Shown here piece after piece: positions 33,512 through 43,315 of a DNA stretch of 64,000 bases. The translations under genes and the position numbers were made by a program. Source of the DNA: Nitrospirota bacterium (GTDB lineage Bacteria; Nitrospirota; Nitrospiria; Nitrospirales; Nitrospiraceae). The first letter of the stretch is position 1. Each line of letters starts with the position of its first letter. The stretch covers positions 18,406 to 82,405 of the forward strand of contig JAUXQT010000030.1 of assembly GCA_030682135.1 (NCBI GenBank). Reading direction: 5' to 3'. The notes under the pieces are model-generated. The model worked only from the letters and a program-made list of their open reading frames with translations, ran no database searches and was not told the origin of the DNA.

Positions 33512-34603
33512 ATGAGTGTGAAATGCGGAATCGTCGGACTACCCAACGTCGGTAAGTCGACCCTCTTCAATGCGCTGACCAAGTCTGGGATCGCAGCAGA
33601 CAACTACCCCTTCTGCACCATCGAGCCGAACGTCGGCATCGTGGAAGTGCCGGATGCGCGAATGCAGGCGCTGGCCGACATCGTCAAGCCGCAGAGGATG
33701 CAATATGCCACCACCGAGTTTGTCGACATCGCAGGCCTGGTCGCCGGAGCCTCGAAGGGTGAAGGCTTAGGCAACCAGTTCCTCGCCAACATTCGTGAAA
33801 CCGACGGGATCGTCAATGTCGTGCGCTGTTTCGAGGACGATAACGTGGTGCACGTGGCCGGCAAGGTCGATCCGATTTCCGACATTGCGACCATCATTAC
33901 GGAATTGGCACTGGCAGACCTCACCACCGTAGAGAAATCCCAGGAGCGCAACCTCAAGCTCATACGAGCCGGGAATAAAGATGCGGTGAAGCTGGGCGAA
34001 ATCCTGGAACAAGTCGCGATCTGCCTGAACCAGGGCAAGCCGGCCCGCACGATGAAACTGGATGCGGCTCAGATGGCCTTATTGAAACCGTTGTGCCTAC
34101 TGACCATCAAGCCTGTCATGTACGTGGCCAACGTGGCCGAAAAGGGATTTGCGAATAATCCCCTCCTCACCCGTATGGAAGAATTCGCCGCACGCGAAGG
34201 GGCGCCGGTCGTCGCCATTTGCGCGGCACTGGAGTCGGAAATCTCCGGGCTGTCGGACGAAGAGAAGCTGGAATTCCTGACCGATGCCGGCATGGCCGAG
34301 CCGGGGCTCAACCGTCTGATTCGCGCGGCCTACCAATTGTTGGGCCTGCAAACCTACTTTACTGCAGGCGTGAAAGAAGTCCGTGCCTGGACCATTCATA
34401 TCGGCGATACGGCCCCACAAGCCGCCGGCGTCATCCACGGCGATTTCGAGAAAGGCTTCATCCGAGCGGAAGTGATCGGCTACGACGACTTCATCGCTTG
34501 CAAGGGCGAAGCGGGTGCGAAGGAAAAAGGGAAGATGCGGCTGGAAGGCAAGGAGTACGTGGTCCAGAATGGCGATGTCATGCACTTCCGCTTCAACGTC
34601 TAA
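33512..34603 (+). CDS. ychF: Ribosome-binding ATPase/GTPase YchF
   Basis: 363 residues, the standard length. G1 loop [27 protein letters not shown] (switch), [20 protein letters not shown] (G3 with the YchF-type insertion), then the coiled-coil and C-terminal TGS domain ([19 protein letters not shown] ... [10 protein letters not shown]). Universal housekeeping protein tied to translation and oxidative stress. AAGGAA precedes the ATG. A VF530-family gene follows after 9 bases. Confidence 0.97.
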   Translation: MSVKCGIVGLPNVGKSTLFNALTKSGIAADNYPFCTIEPNVGIVEVPDARMQALADIVKPQRMQYATTEFVDIAGLVAGASKGEGLGNQFLANIRETDGIVNVVRCFEDDNVVHVAGKVDPISDIATIITELALADLTTVEKSQERNLKLIRAGNKDAVKLGEILEQVAICLNQGKPARTMKLDAAQMALLKPLCLLTIKPVMYVANVAEKGFANNPLLTRMEEFAAREGAPVVAICAALESEISGLSDEEKLEFLTDAGMAEPGLNRLIRAAYQLLGLQTYFTAGVKEVRAWTIHIGDTAPQAAGVIHGDFEKGFIRAEVIGYDDFIACKGEAGAKEKGKMRLEGKEYVVQNGDVMHFRFNV

Positions 34604-34612
34604 CCTTCGCTC

Positions 34613-34846
34613 ATGAGCCAGCCACCCCCCATCTCTCACCCCCGCGATCCCTTGCATGGGATCACGCTCGAAACCATCATCAAGGAACTGGTCGAGAAGT
34701 ATGGCTGGGAGGAGATGGGGAAACGCGTTCCGATCCGCTGCTTTCTCCACGATCCTAGCGTGAAGTCCAGCCTCACCTTTCTCCGAAAAACGCCTTGGGC
34801 ACGAGAGCGGGTTGAAGGCTGGTATATCGCATATAAAGATATGTGA
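34613..34846 (+). CDS. VF530-family (DUF2132) DNA-binding protein
   Basis: 77 residues. [57 protein letters not shown] are the diagnostic blocks of VF530 proteins. Small helical fold, reported as DNA-binding by structure. Follows ychF by 9 bases and is likely co-transcribed. Confidence 0.9.
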   Translation: MSQPPPISHPRDPLHGITLETIIKELVEKYGWEEMGKRVPIRCFLHDPSVKSSLTFLRKTPWARERVEGWYIAYKDM

Positions 34847-34905
34847 GCGACGGTTGCCGACTCCCTCGACTTACATCATTCAACACACAGAGGATCCACC
34901 ATTCC

Positions 34906-35466
34906 ATGGCCTCGAACGCGACCATCTACAAGGCAACGTTGCAGATCTCCGACATGGACCGCCAGTACTATGGGGACCATTCGCTGACCCTGGCGCGCCA
35001 TCCATCCGAAACCGACGAGCGCATGATGGTGCGGCTGCTGGCCTTTGCCCTCCATGGACATGACGCCTTGTCGTTCGGCCGGGGGGTGAGCACCGAAGAG
35101 GAGCCGGCACTCTGGCTCAAGGATCTGACCGGCGCCATCGACCTCTGGATCGAAGTGGGGCAACCCGATGAGAAATCCATACGCCAGGCTTGCGGCCGCG
35201 CACAACAGGTCTACCTCTATACCTATGGCGGTCGTGGCGCCGATCAATGGTGGGAGAAAAATCTGGCCACACTTGCACGGTTGACGAATTTAACCGTGAT
35301 GAATCTTCCGCTCGACGGGAGCCGTGCCTTAGCTCAACTGGCCATGCCCAGCATGCAACTGCAATGCACCATTCAAGAAGGACAGATCTGGATGGCGAAC
35401 GGAGAGCATACGGTGCAGCTGGAATTGACCCTGTTGAAACAGCCGGCCACTCCATCTGGACGATAA
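34906..35466 (+). CDS. yaeQ: YaeQ family protein
   Basis: 186 residues from ATG 34906 (MASNATIYKATLQISDMDRQ). Family marks: YYGDHSLTLARHPSETDERM, LSFGRGVSTEEEPALW, DLWIEVGQPDEKSIRQA, YTYGGRGADQWW. YaeQ has a PD-(D/E)XK-like nuclease fold with unproven activity. Lies within an apparent unit with ychF, VF530 and the SUI1 gene. Confidence 0.93.
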   Translation: MASNATIYKATLQISDMDRQYYGDHSLTLARHPSETDERMMVRLLAFALHGHDALSFGRGVSTEEEPALWLKDLTGAIDLWIEVGQPDEKSIRQACGRAQQVYLYTYGGRGADQWWEKNLATLARLTNLTVMNLPLDGSRALAQLAMPSMQLQCTIQEGQIWMANGEHTVQLELTLLKQPATPSGR

Positions 35467-35479
35467 TGCGGGTGTCGCG

Positions 35480-35875
35480 ATGAAGGACAAGAAACGCGTC
35501 GCTACCAGTGGTGAACCAATCCTCTGGAAGAGTCCATTTGCAACCCTGACGAGCATGGACCTCCCTTTGGCTCCAGCAGGCAAGACCCCTGTCGCAACAG
35601 GCGACGTCGCGCCTCCCTCACAGAAAAAAAGCCGTGGGCGGGTGGATATCATTCGCCAAACCGCGCACCGGGGCGGGAAGACTGTGACGGTCGTCACGGG
35701 TTTCACCGGCATCAGTCTAGCCGAGAAAGAGACCCTTGCGAAAGACATGCAGAAAGCCTGTGGCGCCGGAGGCACAGTGAAGGAGGGCCGGATCGAAATG
35801 CAGGGGGATCAACGAGACACCGTCTTCCGCATCTTGACCAATGCCGGATTTCGACCGGTGTTTGCGGGAGGATGA
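35480..35875 (+). CDS. yciH: SUI1/eIF1-like translation initiation factor (YciH)
   Basis: 131 residues. Residues 1-50 are a variable Pro/Lys-rich leader. The SUI1 fold follows: VDIIRQTAHRGGKTVTVVTG, LAKDMQKACGAGGTVKEGRI, EMQGDQRDTVFRILTNAGF. YciH binds the small ribosomal subunit and affects initiation fidelity. 13 bases after yaeQ. Confidence 0.92.
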   Translation: MKDKKRVATSGEPILWKSPFATLTSMDLPLAPAGKTPVATGDVAPPSQKKSRGRVDIIRQTAHRGGKTVTVVTGFTGISLAEKETLAKDMQKACGAGGTVKEGRIEMQGDQRDTVFRILTNAGFRPVFAGG

Positions 35876-36136
35876 CAGCTGTGGCGCGATACAGGCGGGA
35901 CGAGCGGGAGGGGCGAGACGAGAGAAGATTCGAGGGCAGATTCTTGCAGCTTCGAACATCATACCTTGGCTCAGGCCTAACACGATTCTCTACCTATCTC
36001 GCGTGTCTCGATTTTCCCGCGCTTCACGCGCGCCCACGCTTTCCTCGATTGACTTCCTCCCCCGTCCACGGTACAGGATGCACCATTATTCTGACAGCGC
36101 GTACTCACGCCTCATCCATCACTGAAAGGCCACCGC

Positions 36137-36313
36137 ATGAAAAACGTCGAGATGACCATTGCAGGGACCATATTGACCATCAAAGTCGACCTATCCAAAG
36201 AGTTCGGGCCCTCGGCTTCGGGGAAAACAATTATCATCGCCTCAACAGAGGGGAATGTGACCATTCCTGAACGAGAAGAAAAAGTCGGACTGAACGTCTA
36301 CCGGAAAAAATAA
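36137..36313 (+). CDS. Conserved small protein (58 residues)
   Basis: Reads MKNVEMTIAGTILTIKVDLS then KEFGPSASGKTIIIAST, ending GLNVYRKK. The regular beta pattern and full use of codons support a real gene; similar tiny proteins are widespread in Proteobacteria and Nitrospirota (from memory). Function unknown. A longer frame at 35872-36270 in another phase covers it partly and is rejected. Confidence 0.75.
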   Translation: MKNVEMTIAGTILTIKVDLSKEFGPSASGKTIIIASTEGNVTIPEREEKVGLNVYRKK

Positions 36314-36686
36314 TCGAGGCATCGACTCGCACAGACCTCTCAGGACATGAGGCCCAATAGTCCCCCCTCTATACCCACTCACCGGGCACGACTGTCTCCT
36401 CCGTTCAGACGTCGAAAGTCTTCGACATCATCTTCATGACAGCTGAAGCCTCACCTGGTGCGGACTTGAAAACAGGATTCTGCACTGAAGGAATGATGAC
36501 CAGCGCGAGATGATCGGTACGGCAAGCCGATGGGGTGAGCGAACAGGATCACGGCAATACAGGCGAGTACAGGCTGGAAACAATGGCCCCAGCGCGCAAC
36601 CATCGACGTGCGCGGCATGCGGCTAACGCACGCCGATGGACGCAGCGGGTGTGGCTTCGGCCAGAACGGCCGAAACACAGACGGTC
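36314..36686. other. Intergenic region, no gene recognised
   Basis: About 370 bases between convergent small genes. No repeat or coding signal was seen. Confidence 0.35.
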
Positions 36687-36782
36687 TTACTTCTTCTTGG
36701 CAACCTTGGCGGCGCGCTTTTCCTTCACCGTCGTGGCAGGTTTCTTCTTGGTATTTTTCTTCTGTGTCATGCCCTTAGCCAT
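36687..36782 (-). CDS. Very small basic Lys-rich protein (31 residues)
   Basis: Reads MAKGMTQKKNTKKKPATTVK and ends KRAAKVAKKK. GAGGAGA lies 6 bases before ATG 36782. More than a third of residues are Lys, so it should bind nucleic acid or ribosome. Similar tiny MAKGM proteins occur in many bacteria (from memory). Confidence 0.65.
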   Translation of the reverse strand: MAKGMTQKKNTKKKPATTVKEKRAAKVAKKK

Positions 36783-36984
36783 GGAGTCTCTCCTCTGATA
36801 TGTGGATGAGTCATGTGGGACCACGATGCAGTCGCCACCCCCTCTTCATACCCCAATTACAAAAAAATTGGAATAGGGCCGGCAACCTGCTCTCGCCGGT
36901 TGACTTCGCTTCCTGCCCCCTGTACAGCTTGCATCATTCGAAGAATCTGTCCATCCGACAGCAGGATGCATCAGGAGGAGCGTG

Positions 36985-37239
36985 ATGGGAAATCCAGAGG
37001 GCAATAAAGAGCGTGAGGCGTTTGCCGATGCAATCAACCGTGCCGCATTCAGCAGCGAACGTGTGCTGTTGCGCCGACGTGGCCGAGCGGTCGCCGCGGT
37101 CGTGCCCATCGAGGACCTGCGACTCCTGGAGGCGCTCGAAAACCGTATCGATCTTGTCGATGCCCGAGCCGCGTTAGCCCAGGCCAACAAGAAAGGCGCT
37201 CAGTCGCTCGACGTGATCCTGAAAGAATTGGGGCTCTGA
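36985..37239 (+). CDS. Phd/YefM-type antitoxin
   Basis: 84 residues with AGGAGG six bases before the ATG. REAFADAINRAAFSSERVLLRRRGRAVAAVVPIEDL is spread over residues 9-46 and matches the Phd/YefM DNA-binding fold; the C-terminal helix (DARAALAQANKKGAQSLD) should block the toxin. First gene of a TA pair. Confidence 0.82.
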   Translation: MGNPEGNKEREAFADAINRAAFSSERVLLRRRGRAVAAVVPIEDLRLLEALENRIDLVDARAALAQANKKGAQSLDVILKELGL

Positions 37240-37248
37240 TACGACCAA

Positions 37249-37509
37249 ATGATCTCCGCCATTCTCCTCGCCCCACCAGCCGAACAACAACTCAGAGCCG
37301 TTGAGAAACCGCTTCGGAAGGCCCTCGTGAAATGGCTCAATGCCATGAAGAACCATCCGCGCCCCCCAGGCGTCACCACGCTTGAAGGCGAAGACCATCT
37401 CTATCGAGTCCGCGATGGCGACTACCGGATTATCTACGCAATCCGCGATAACAATCTCGTCGTGCTCGCCATCAAGCATAGCGTTCGGACACCGGTCTCT
37501 CGATCCTGA
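37249..37509 (+). CDS. RelE/ParE-family toxin
   Basis: 86 residues. APPAEQQLRAVEKPLRKALV (helices), GVTTLEGEDHLYRVRDGDYR and IIYAIRDNNLVVLAIKH, with the Arg pattern of RelE mRNA interferases. Nine bases after the antitoxin. It is the fourth toxin gene in the window. Confidence 0.87.
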   Translation: MISAILLAPPAEQQLRAVEKPLRKALVKWLNAMKNHPRPPGVTTLEGEDHLYRVRDGDYRIIYAIRDNNLVVLAIKHSVRTPVSRS

Positions 37510-37693
37510 AGGACTTCGCTCACCCAACGTTCTCATCAACACCACGCTGGCAGAGTTTCAGCGGAGACCTGCTCCATCGGCCATTGAACAGCAGGGGTAC
37601 TCTTCAAGTCATCAATGTGACTACGGAAACAGTGGTGATATGAAAATCCCTTGAAATGCCGGGAAGCTTGGATTGAAACGTGAAGAGAATCAG

Positions 37694-37820
37694 CAGGATG
37701 CTCAAAAAGGCCGTCCAGCAAGGCCGCAGCCGATGAAAGCATCCGAGGCGTAGCCTTTAGGCTACGTTGAGGATGCGTTCGAGGTGAGAACGCCGCTGGC
37801 GGACTTTTTCAGCATCCGCT
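37694..37820. repeat. Palindromic intergenic element (copy 6)
   Basis: Runs CAGGATGCTCAAAAAGGCC to GGACTTTTTCAGCATCCG with GGCGTAGCCTTTAGGCTACG in the core; touches the stop codon of the methyltransferase gene. Confidence 0.8.
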
Positions 37821-39003
37821 AGTGTTCGCCGCTGGCAATCTCTCGATAGTACAACTCCAGCATGACCCTGCTGGCTGGTTCGACAAGCACCAACTGGCGT
37901 TGATCCAAGGTGTTGGCGCAATAGAGATAGATCCCCTCCGATGCCTGCCCAAGCTCGACATGCAGTTGACGTCCATCCGGCTCCTGCCTCGTCGTCTCGT
38001 GAAGGACCTTCTTCTCGCGCAATTGTTCCCAGACGATCTGTGCAGAAGACCAATGGTTCTCATAGAGCGGCGCGTCAGGATCGGCTGAGCCTGATTCCAG
38101 CTTCGTTGGATCGAACGAACAACCTTCGTCTGGCTCTGGCGTTTCATCCCAATGAAGGGGATGCGATATTCCCCTCCCCAACAGATACAGAGGGCCATCG
38201 TCGGCAACTTCTTCGACGAGCCGGTAGCGAATCAATTCCGGCTGCTCGATGAGGTCAAACCCTCGTGCAGCCACAGCCCGTTGCAACGGGACTCGCCTCG
38301 CCAGCTGACGGGTTTTCTCAAATAGGATCATGCGCCCATTGATCGAGAGCTGCATGCTCAGGCAATCAAGCCTCGCACCAATTCCTGTTCGCCCCTCGAA
38401 ATCAGCCTGCTGATGCCCCTCGCTGCCACGCTCGAAGGTGGTCCAACTGCGACTGGGAATACCAGGGTCCTGTTCCGTTTGTACCAGGGCATGCGTGGCA
38501 AGGATCAGATCATAGGAGGAATTGGAAGCGGTGTGGTCGAGATCGAGACAGTCGAACAGCACATTGGTCAGGCCCAACGCCTGCGCTCGCTCCCGCGCAC
38601 GTTCAATCGAGACCGGTGAGCGATCGATTCCGACGAAGGTCTTGTCGGGATGCTGCTTTGCATAGAACGTCGTGAGGATGCCGACCCCACAGCCCACATC
38701 CAGGACGGACCGGGCCCCACCGATACGATCCGCGACGCGAAGACCGATGGCGAGATAATAGTCGTACCGCTGACTATACAGAACCGGCAGGATATTCGGA
38801 TGGGCTGTGGCATCGTAGAATGCGATCTCGTCGGCAGCAGATCCGCGACGTTTCTGTTCCACCTGCCGATGTAATGTTGTGAGGTCTTCGGAAGAGAGCG
38901 TCTCCCGCTGCCACTGAAAATAGGCCTCGTCCGAGGTGAACTGCCGGAGACCCCACCAGGCCAGGTGTGAATGGAGCGATGGCAACCGTGAGTCGTTGGT
39001 CAT
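37819..39003 (-). CDS. SAM-dependent methyltransferase, two-part protein
   Basis: 394 residues from ATG 39003. SAM-binding core around residues 95-190: RSVLDVGCGVGILTTFYAKQ, FVGIDRSPVSIERARE, LILATHALVQTEQDPG. Residues 190-394 form an unrecognised domain ending LYYREIASGEH. Target unknown; it does not belong to a named methyltransferase family that I recognise. Flanked by palindromic elements at both ends. Confidence 0.75.
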   Translation of the reverse strand: MTNDSRLPSLHSHLAWWGLRQFTSDEAYFQWQRETLSSEDLTTLHRQVEQKRRGSAADEIAFYDATAHPNILPVLYSQRYDYYLAIGLRVADRIGGARSVLDVGCGVGILTTFYAKQHPDKTFVGIDRSPVSIERARERAQALGLTNVLFDCLDLDHTASNSSYDLILATHALVQTEQDPGIPSRSWTTFERGSEGHQQADFEGRTGIGARLDCLSMQLSINGRMILFEKTRQLARRVPLQRAVAARGFDLIEQPELIRYRLVEEVADDGPLYLLGRGISHPLHWDETPEPDEGCSFDPTKLESGSADPDAPLYENHWSSAQIVWEQLREKKVLHETTRQEPDGRQLHVELGQASEGIYLYCANTLDQRQLVLVEPASRVMLELYYREIASGEH

Positions 39004-39020
39004 GAATGCAGCCTCGGCGC

Positions 39021-39141
39021 GCCTGCTCAACAGGTTTTCCAGCGAGGCCGCAGGCGAGTCGAAATCGGAGGCGTACCCTTGGGGTACGTTGAGGATTTCG
39101 ATGAGCCGAGAACGAAGCTGGAGAGCCTGTTCAGCAGGCGC
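39021..39141. repeat. Palindromic intergenic element (copy 7, diverged ends)
   Basis: Ends GCCTGCTCAACAGG and CCTGTTCAGCAGGC, core GGCGTACCCTTGGGGTACG. Lies between the methyltransferase start and the ProA-like stop codon. Confidence 0.75.
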
Positions 39142-40506
39142 CTATGGCCGCTTCAGCATGATCGCGTCAAAATACGTCTCCGGCACCGGGTGCGGGAAAC
39201 GCAACTGACCTGAGCCGAACGACACATACTTTTCGCAGGTCAATTGCTCAAGTCCAATCGGCCCCTTGGCATGGAGGCGCGAGCCGCTGAGCCCGATATC
39301 GGCGCCCATCCCGTAGCTGTCGCCGGCATTGAGCCGGGACGACGCATTCACGAAGACGGCGCTGGCATCCACTTCGCGTGTGAACCGCATGGCCGACTCA
39401 TAACTCGTCGTCGCGATCACGGCAGTGAGGCAGGGGCCATGCGCCACGATATGCGCCAAGGCCTCATCCAGGTTCGCCACCATTTTGACCGCCAGCACAG
39501 GTCCCTGGAATTGAGTCTGCCAATCTTCCTCCTTGGCCGGAATGATGGAGGCATGTCCGGTCATCGCCATTTGCCCCATCAAAGCCATCGTCTTGGGGCA
39601 GGCTCGAACCTCGACCTTGAACTCTTCGAGCAGGCGGTTGATCAATGGAGGAAGAAACTGTCGCCCGATGACCTGCTGCACCAGCAACGTGTCCATCGAA
39701 TTCGACGCAATGGCCTTCTGCACTTTGGAACTAATCGCCACGTTTTGCGCCATCGGCATATCGGTGTCGGCATCCACATACATATGAGTGAGTCCGCCGT
39801 CGTTGCAGAGCACCGGCATCTTGGCCTGTTCGACCACGGCTTTGCGGAGACCGGCCCCGCCACGCGGGATAATCGCATCGAGACTCTTGCCGGACCGGAT
39901 CAGCTCGACCGCCACCTCTTTCTCAGGGCGGTCGATGATGATCCATGCGCCGGCCGGCACCCCGTTCGCTTCCGCAGCTTCGCGCAGTCCTGTCCCGATC
40001 GCCTGTTGCGTCAGCCCCCATTCCGGCGCGCCACGAAACACACAGAGATTTCCCGATTTAAAGCAGAGCGCAATCGACTCCACCGTAATGAGAGGACTTA
40101 GTTCTGAGATGACGCCGATGACGCCGATCGGAACACGCACACGGCTGACTTGCAGTCCGTCCGGCCGTTCCCAGCGAGACGTCACGGCACCGACCGGGTC
40201 TGGCAAGTCTGCGATCATGCGAAGCCGCTCAACCATCTCCTTGATATCGTCTGGCGTCATACGTAAACGGGCGACGGCCGCTTTCATCCGATCTTTCATA
40301 ACGTCGGCTTCATAAGACTTCCCGACCGCATCCACATCTTTCTCATTCGCCGCCAGAATGATGTCTTCGTCAGCCGCCAATCGATCCGCCATTGCGCGTA
40401 GCGCTTTCTCTTTTACAGGGCCGGAGAGCAATGCAAGATGACGAACAGTATTGCGACATTCTTTCAATATCTTATCGATGTATAGCTTAACCGGAAGCTC
40501 AGGCAT
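39142..40506 (-). CDS. proA: Glutamate-5-semialdehyde dehydrogenase (ProA) homolog with Ser in place of the catalytic Cys
   Basis: 454 residues from ATG 40506, with GAGG upstream. ProA-type blocks: VGAVTSRWERPDGLQVSRVR, ITVESIALCFKSGN, DAIIPRGGAGLRKAV, NASSRLNAGDSYGMGADIG, ISEL. In ProA the catalytic Cys sits in VCNAMETLLV; here the same place reads IASNSMDTLLV, with Ser268 (codon 39703-39705). Proline synthesis therefore cannot be assumed, unless another residue serves. It may be a retired or repurposed paralog. Convergent genes or repeats do not suggest a specific operon. Confidence 0.8.
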   Translation of the reverse strand: MPELPVKLYIDKILKECRNTVRHLALLSGPVKEKALRAMADRLAADEDIILAANEKDVDAVGKSYEADVMKDRMKAAVARLRMTPDDIKEMVERLRMIADLPDPVGAVTSRWERPDGLQVSRVRVPIGVIGVISELSPLITVESIALCFKSGNLCVFRGAPEWGLTQQAIGTGLREAAEANGVPAGAWIIIDRPEKEVAVELIRSGKSLDAIIPRGGAGLRKAVVEQAKMPVLCNDGGLTHMYVDADTDMPMAQNVAISSKVQKAIASNSMDTLLVQQVIGRQFLPPLINRLLEEFKVEVRACPKTMALMGQMAMTGHASIIPAKEEDWQTQFQGPVLAVKMVANLDEALAHIVAHGPCLTAVIATTSYESAMRFTREVDASAVFVNASSRLNAGDSYGMGADIGLSGSRLHAKGPIGLEQLTCEKYVSFGSGQLRFPHPVPETYFDAIMLKRP

Positions 40507-40603
40507 TTTAAACCTCGTGAGACGTAAAACATGACCCAACACGATCCATACAGCAGAACGAACGAGCGACTATACCATGCGTTTTTTCTGACAGTAAACA
40601 GGA

Positions 40604-41917
40604 CTACGCCGAGCCTCCCGAGATTGCCGGAAGTCTTCGCCTCTCTTCTTCACGGGCGACGCGCCACCCGACCCATCCCCAGAACAGAGCCAGTGGAACC
40701 AGAACCCAGGCCATCTGCCCCGCCGTGACACCCAAGGCTTTCACCCCGCTCACCATCCATCCCGTCGTCGCATCACCTCCACGCGAGACCGCGGTATCGA
40801 TAAAATTTTTGGCCTTGTACTTCTCCTCACGACTCACCACGGTAAACAGCACCTCGCGAGCGGGCTTGGCGATGGCATATTCCCCGACTCGCCGCACGAT
40901 CGTAAAGAACACAAAGGTGACGAGGAACGGCATGACGGCAATCAGACTAAACCCCAAGGCGCTCGCAACAGGAAGCACGACAAGCGCCGACACCAACCCA
41001 AACCGACCGATCATACGGCTCGTGACGGTCATCTGAACGAGAAATGTCAGCACATTCACAACCAAATCGATGAGTGCAAACAAACGGGTACGACCTTGCG
41101 GGGAGGGAATCTGCTCACTCACCAGCCGCATTTGCTCCAGATACAAGAACGTTGCGGTCGTCGTGAGAAAAAACAGATAGAGACAGATACCCAGAAGATA
41201 GGGCGACGAGAGCGCCAACCTGACCCCCGCCCAGACACTCCCGCCAATCGCTTCACCCTGCCGGCTGATCTGACTAAAATGTCGCGCCATCGCCCATCGA
41301 TCCAGCCGATAGATACAGAACCCGCAGGCTACGAGAAATCCTACCGAGATGAGCAGTAATACGGGAACTGGGACGACATAGGTGAGTCCGGTCGTGAGGA
41401 GCGGACCGGCCATCGCACCGATACTGCCGCCGGCAGCGATCACGCCGAACAGCCTGACGCCCTGCGTCGGCGTAAACAGATCGGCCATGAAACTCCAGAA
41501 CACCGACACGACAAACAGATTGAAGACCGACAACCAGACGAAGAATGTGCGGGCGGCCCACTGCGGAGACAGATGGCTCGTCATCGCCACAAAAAACAGA
41601 ATCAAGTTGAGGCTGAAAAATGCGTACACCGTCAGCAGCAACCGATATCGCGGAACGCGGGCGGAGAGCCATCCGAACAAAGGTGTCACCAATAGGAGCG
41701 TGACGAAGGTGGCGGTCATCATCCACGGCAGATGCTGCACACCACCCTGGATCGCCATCTCATCGCGTACGGGCCGCAGGATGTAGTACCCGCAGAGGAG
41801 ACAGAAAAAATAGAGGAAGGCCCAGCCCACCGGGACGGCTTCGTCCGGTTCTGCATCGGTCACCGAAGGGAGCACGTTTCGAAGCCACGCCATAGGATGG
41901 GCATCCTGCCGTGACAA
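40604..41917 (-). CDS. MFS/ATP-ADP-carrier-like transporter
   Basis: 437 residues with about 12 hydrophobic helices. The [12 protein letters not shown] segment after helix 1, [20 protein letters not shown] and [25 protein letters not shown] are the marks of the bacterial relatives of the nucleotide-exchange (Tlc/NTT) family. In free-living bacteria the substrate is unknown. Divergent from the threonine aldolase gene. Confidence 0.82.
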   Translation of the reverse strand: MSRQDAHPMAWLRNVLPSVTDAEPDEAVPVGWAFLYFFCLLCGYYILRPVRDEMAIQGGVQHLPWMMTATFVTLLLVTPLFGWLSARVPRYRLLLTVYAFFSLNLILFFVAMTSHLSPQWAARTFFVWLSVFNLFVVSVFWSFMADLFTPTQGVRLFGVIAAGGSIGAMAGPLLTTGLTYVVPVPVLLLISVGFLVACGFCIYRLDRWAMARHFSQISRQGEAIGGSVWAGVRLALSSPYLLGICLYLFFLTTTATFLYLEQMRLVSEQIPSPQGRTRLFALIDLVVNVLTFLVQMTVTSRMIGRFGLVSALVVLPVASALGFSLIAVMPFLVTFVFFTIVRRVGEYAIAKPAREVLFTVVSREEKYKAKNFIDTAVSRGGDATTGWMVSGVKALGVTAGQMAWVLVPLALFWGWVGWRVAREEERRRLPAISGGSA

Positions 41918-41991
41918 CCTCTCCCGCGCAAGGAGAAAATTTGCTAGAATGCGCCGAACGAACGACCACTTCCCGTGCTCACGAACCTGTC

Positions 41992-43023
41992 ATGATCGAC
42001 CTGCGCAGCGATACCGTCACCAAACCCACCGACGCCATGCGAAAAGCCATGGCCGCGGCAGAGGTTGGAGACGACGTCTACGGAGAAGATCCCACCGTCA
42101 ATCGCCTCCAGGACATGGCAGCCGCAATGTTCGGGAAAAAGGCCGCGCTCTTCGTGCCGTCCGGCACCATGGGCAATCAACTCGCCATTCGCCTCCACAC
42201 GCAACCGGGCCAAGAAGTCATCGTGGAGCAGACCGCACATATCGTCCGTTACGAGCAGGGCGCCGCCGGAGCGCTGGCAGGCGTCCAACTCCATTGGGTC
42301 GCGGGAACTCGCGGTCTCATCTCAGCGGAGCAGGTTGAGGCGGCCATCCGCCCCACAGACCCGCATACCATTCAAACAGGGTTGATCTGCCTGGAGAACA
42401 CCCATAACAGCGGCGGCGGAACGATTTATCCGCTGGCAACGATTGAGCGTATTCGCGCGGTGGCGGCCACCCACGGCATCCCGATGCATTTGGACGGAGC
42501 ACGGTTGTTCAACGCCATCGCGGCCACCACCTTGCCACCCGCTTCCTATGCCCAGCACTTCGATACGCTATCGGTCTGTCTCTCGAAAGGCTTGGGCGCA
42601 CCAGCCGGCTCACTGCTCATGATGAACGATCTCGCCCTCTTCGAGCGGGCGAAGCGGCTGCGCCGGATGTATGGCGGGGCGATGCGGCAGTCCGGCATTC
42701 TAGCCGCGGCAGGCATCTACGCGCTGGAACACCATGTCGCACGGTTGAAAACGGACCATGTTCACGCCAAACAACTGGCGCGGCGGCTGCAACGGATTCC
42801 GACAGTCAAGGTCAACCCTCAGGATGTCGAGACGAATATCGTCATGTTCGAAGTCATCGGCCACCGCCTGACGCCCCCTGCGATCATCGCCGCCCTGAAA
42901 GAGGAAGAGCTCTTGATCAATTCGGTGGGTGGCACGAAGTTTCGGGCCGTCACCCATCTGGGTATCTCCACCGCCATGGCCGAACAGGCCGGCGAAATCG
43001 TGGCCCGCCTGTTGGGAGAATGA
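41992..43023 (+). CDS. ltaE: Low-specificity L-threonine aldolase
   Basis: 343 residues. [20 protein letters not shown] at the start, [38 protein letters not shown], and the PLP lysine in [17 protein letters not shown] enzyme splitting threonine or allo-threonine into glycine and acetaldehyde. ATG 41992 is the usual start; an upstream ATG at 41911 is in frame but adds 27 poor residues. Confidence 0.93.
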   Translation: MIDLRSDTVTKPTDAMRKAMAAAEVGDDVYGEDPTVNRLQDMAAAMFGKKAALFVPSGTMGNQLAIRLHTQPGQEVIVEQTAHIVRYEQGAAGALAGVQLHWVAGTRGLISAEQVEAAIRPTDPHTIQTGLICLENTHNSGGGTIYPLATIERIRAVAATHGIPMHLDGARLFNAIAATTLPPASYAQHFDTLSVCLSKGLGAPAGSLLMMNDLALFERAKRLRRMYGGAMRQSGILAAAGIYALEHHVARLKTDHVHAKQLARRLQRIPTVKVNPQDVETNIVMFEVIGHRLTPPAIIAALKEEELLINSVGGTKFRAVTHLGISTAMAEQAGEIVARLLGE

Positions 43024-43085
43024 CTCGCTCGCTCATTGACTCCTCTCCCACCGAAATCTAGAATGCCGCAGATCATGGAGCAACA

Positions 43086-43313
43086 ATGCCATTAGAAGTT
43101 GTATCGTTCAAACAGATCGGCCGAATCCTTGAGGTCACCGACTCGCTCGGCCTGAACCGCGAATGGGTTGAAATCCCGTTGTCCCCGGAAAGCCCTGGTG
43201 TGGTCCGGCGATTGACCAATGGCAAGTTAGAAATCATCGTCGATGCGGACGAACCGTTCGAGGACTGGCTGGGATCGCTCCCGAAACATATTCAGCTCGC
43301 ACAGAAAGTGTAA
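43086..43313 (+). CDS. Small hypothetical protein
   Basis: 75 residues. Beta-rich start (VVSFKQIGRILEVTDSLGLN), ending LPKHIQLAQKV. GGAG is near the ATG. Only two bases separate its stop from the nucleotidyltransferase start, so the two are translationally coupled. Function unknown. Confidence 0.6.
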   Translation: MPLEVVSFKQIGRILEVTDSLGLNREWVEIPLSPESPGVVRRLTNGKLEIIVDADEPFEDWLGSLPKHIQLAQKV

Positions 43314-43315
43314 TC

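Noticed and set aside
35872..36270. 132-codon plus-strand frame overlapping the 58-residue gene
   Set aside because: Arg/Ser-rich low-complexity sequence in a different phase from the better supported small gene at 36137-36313.
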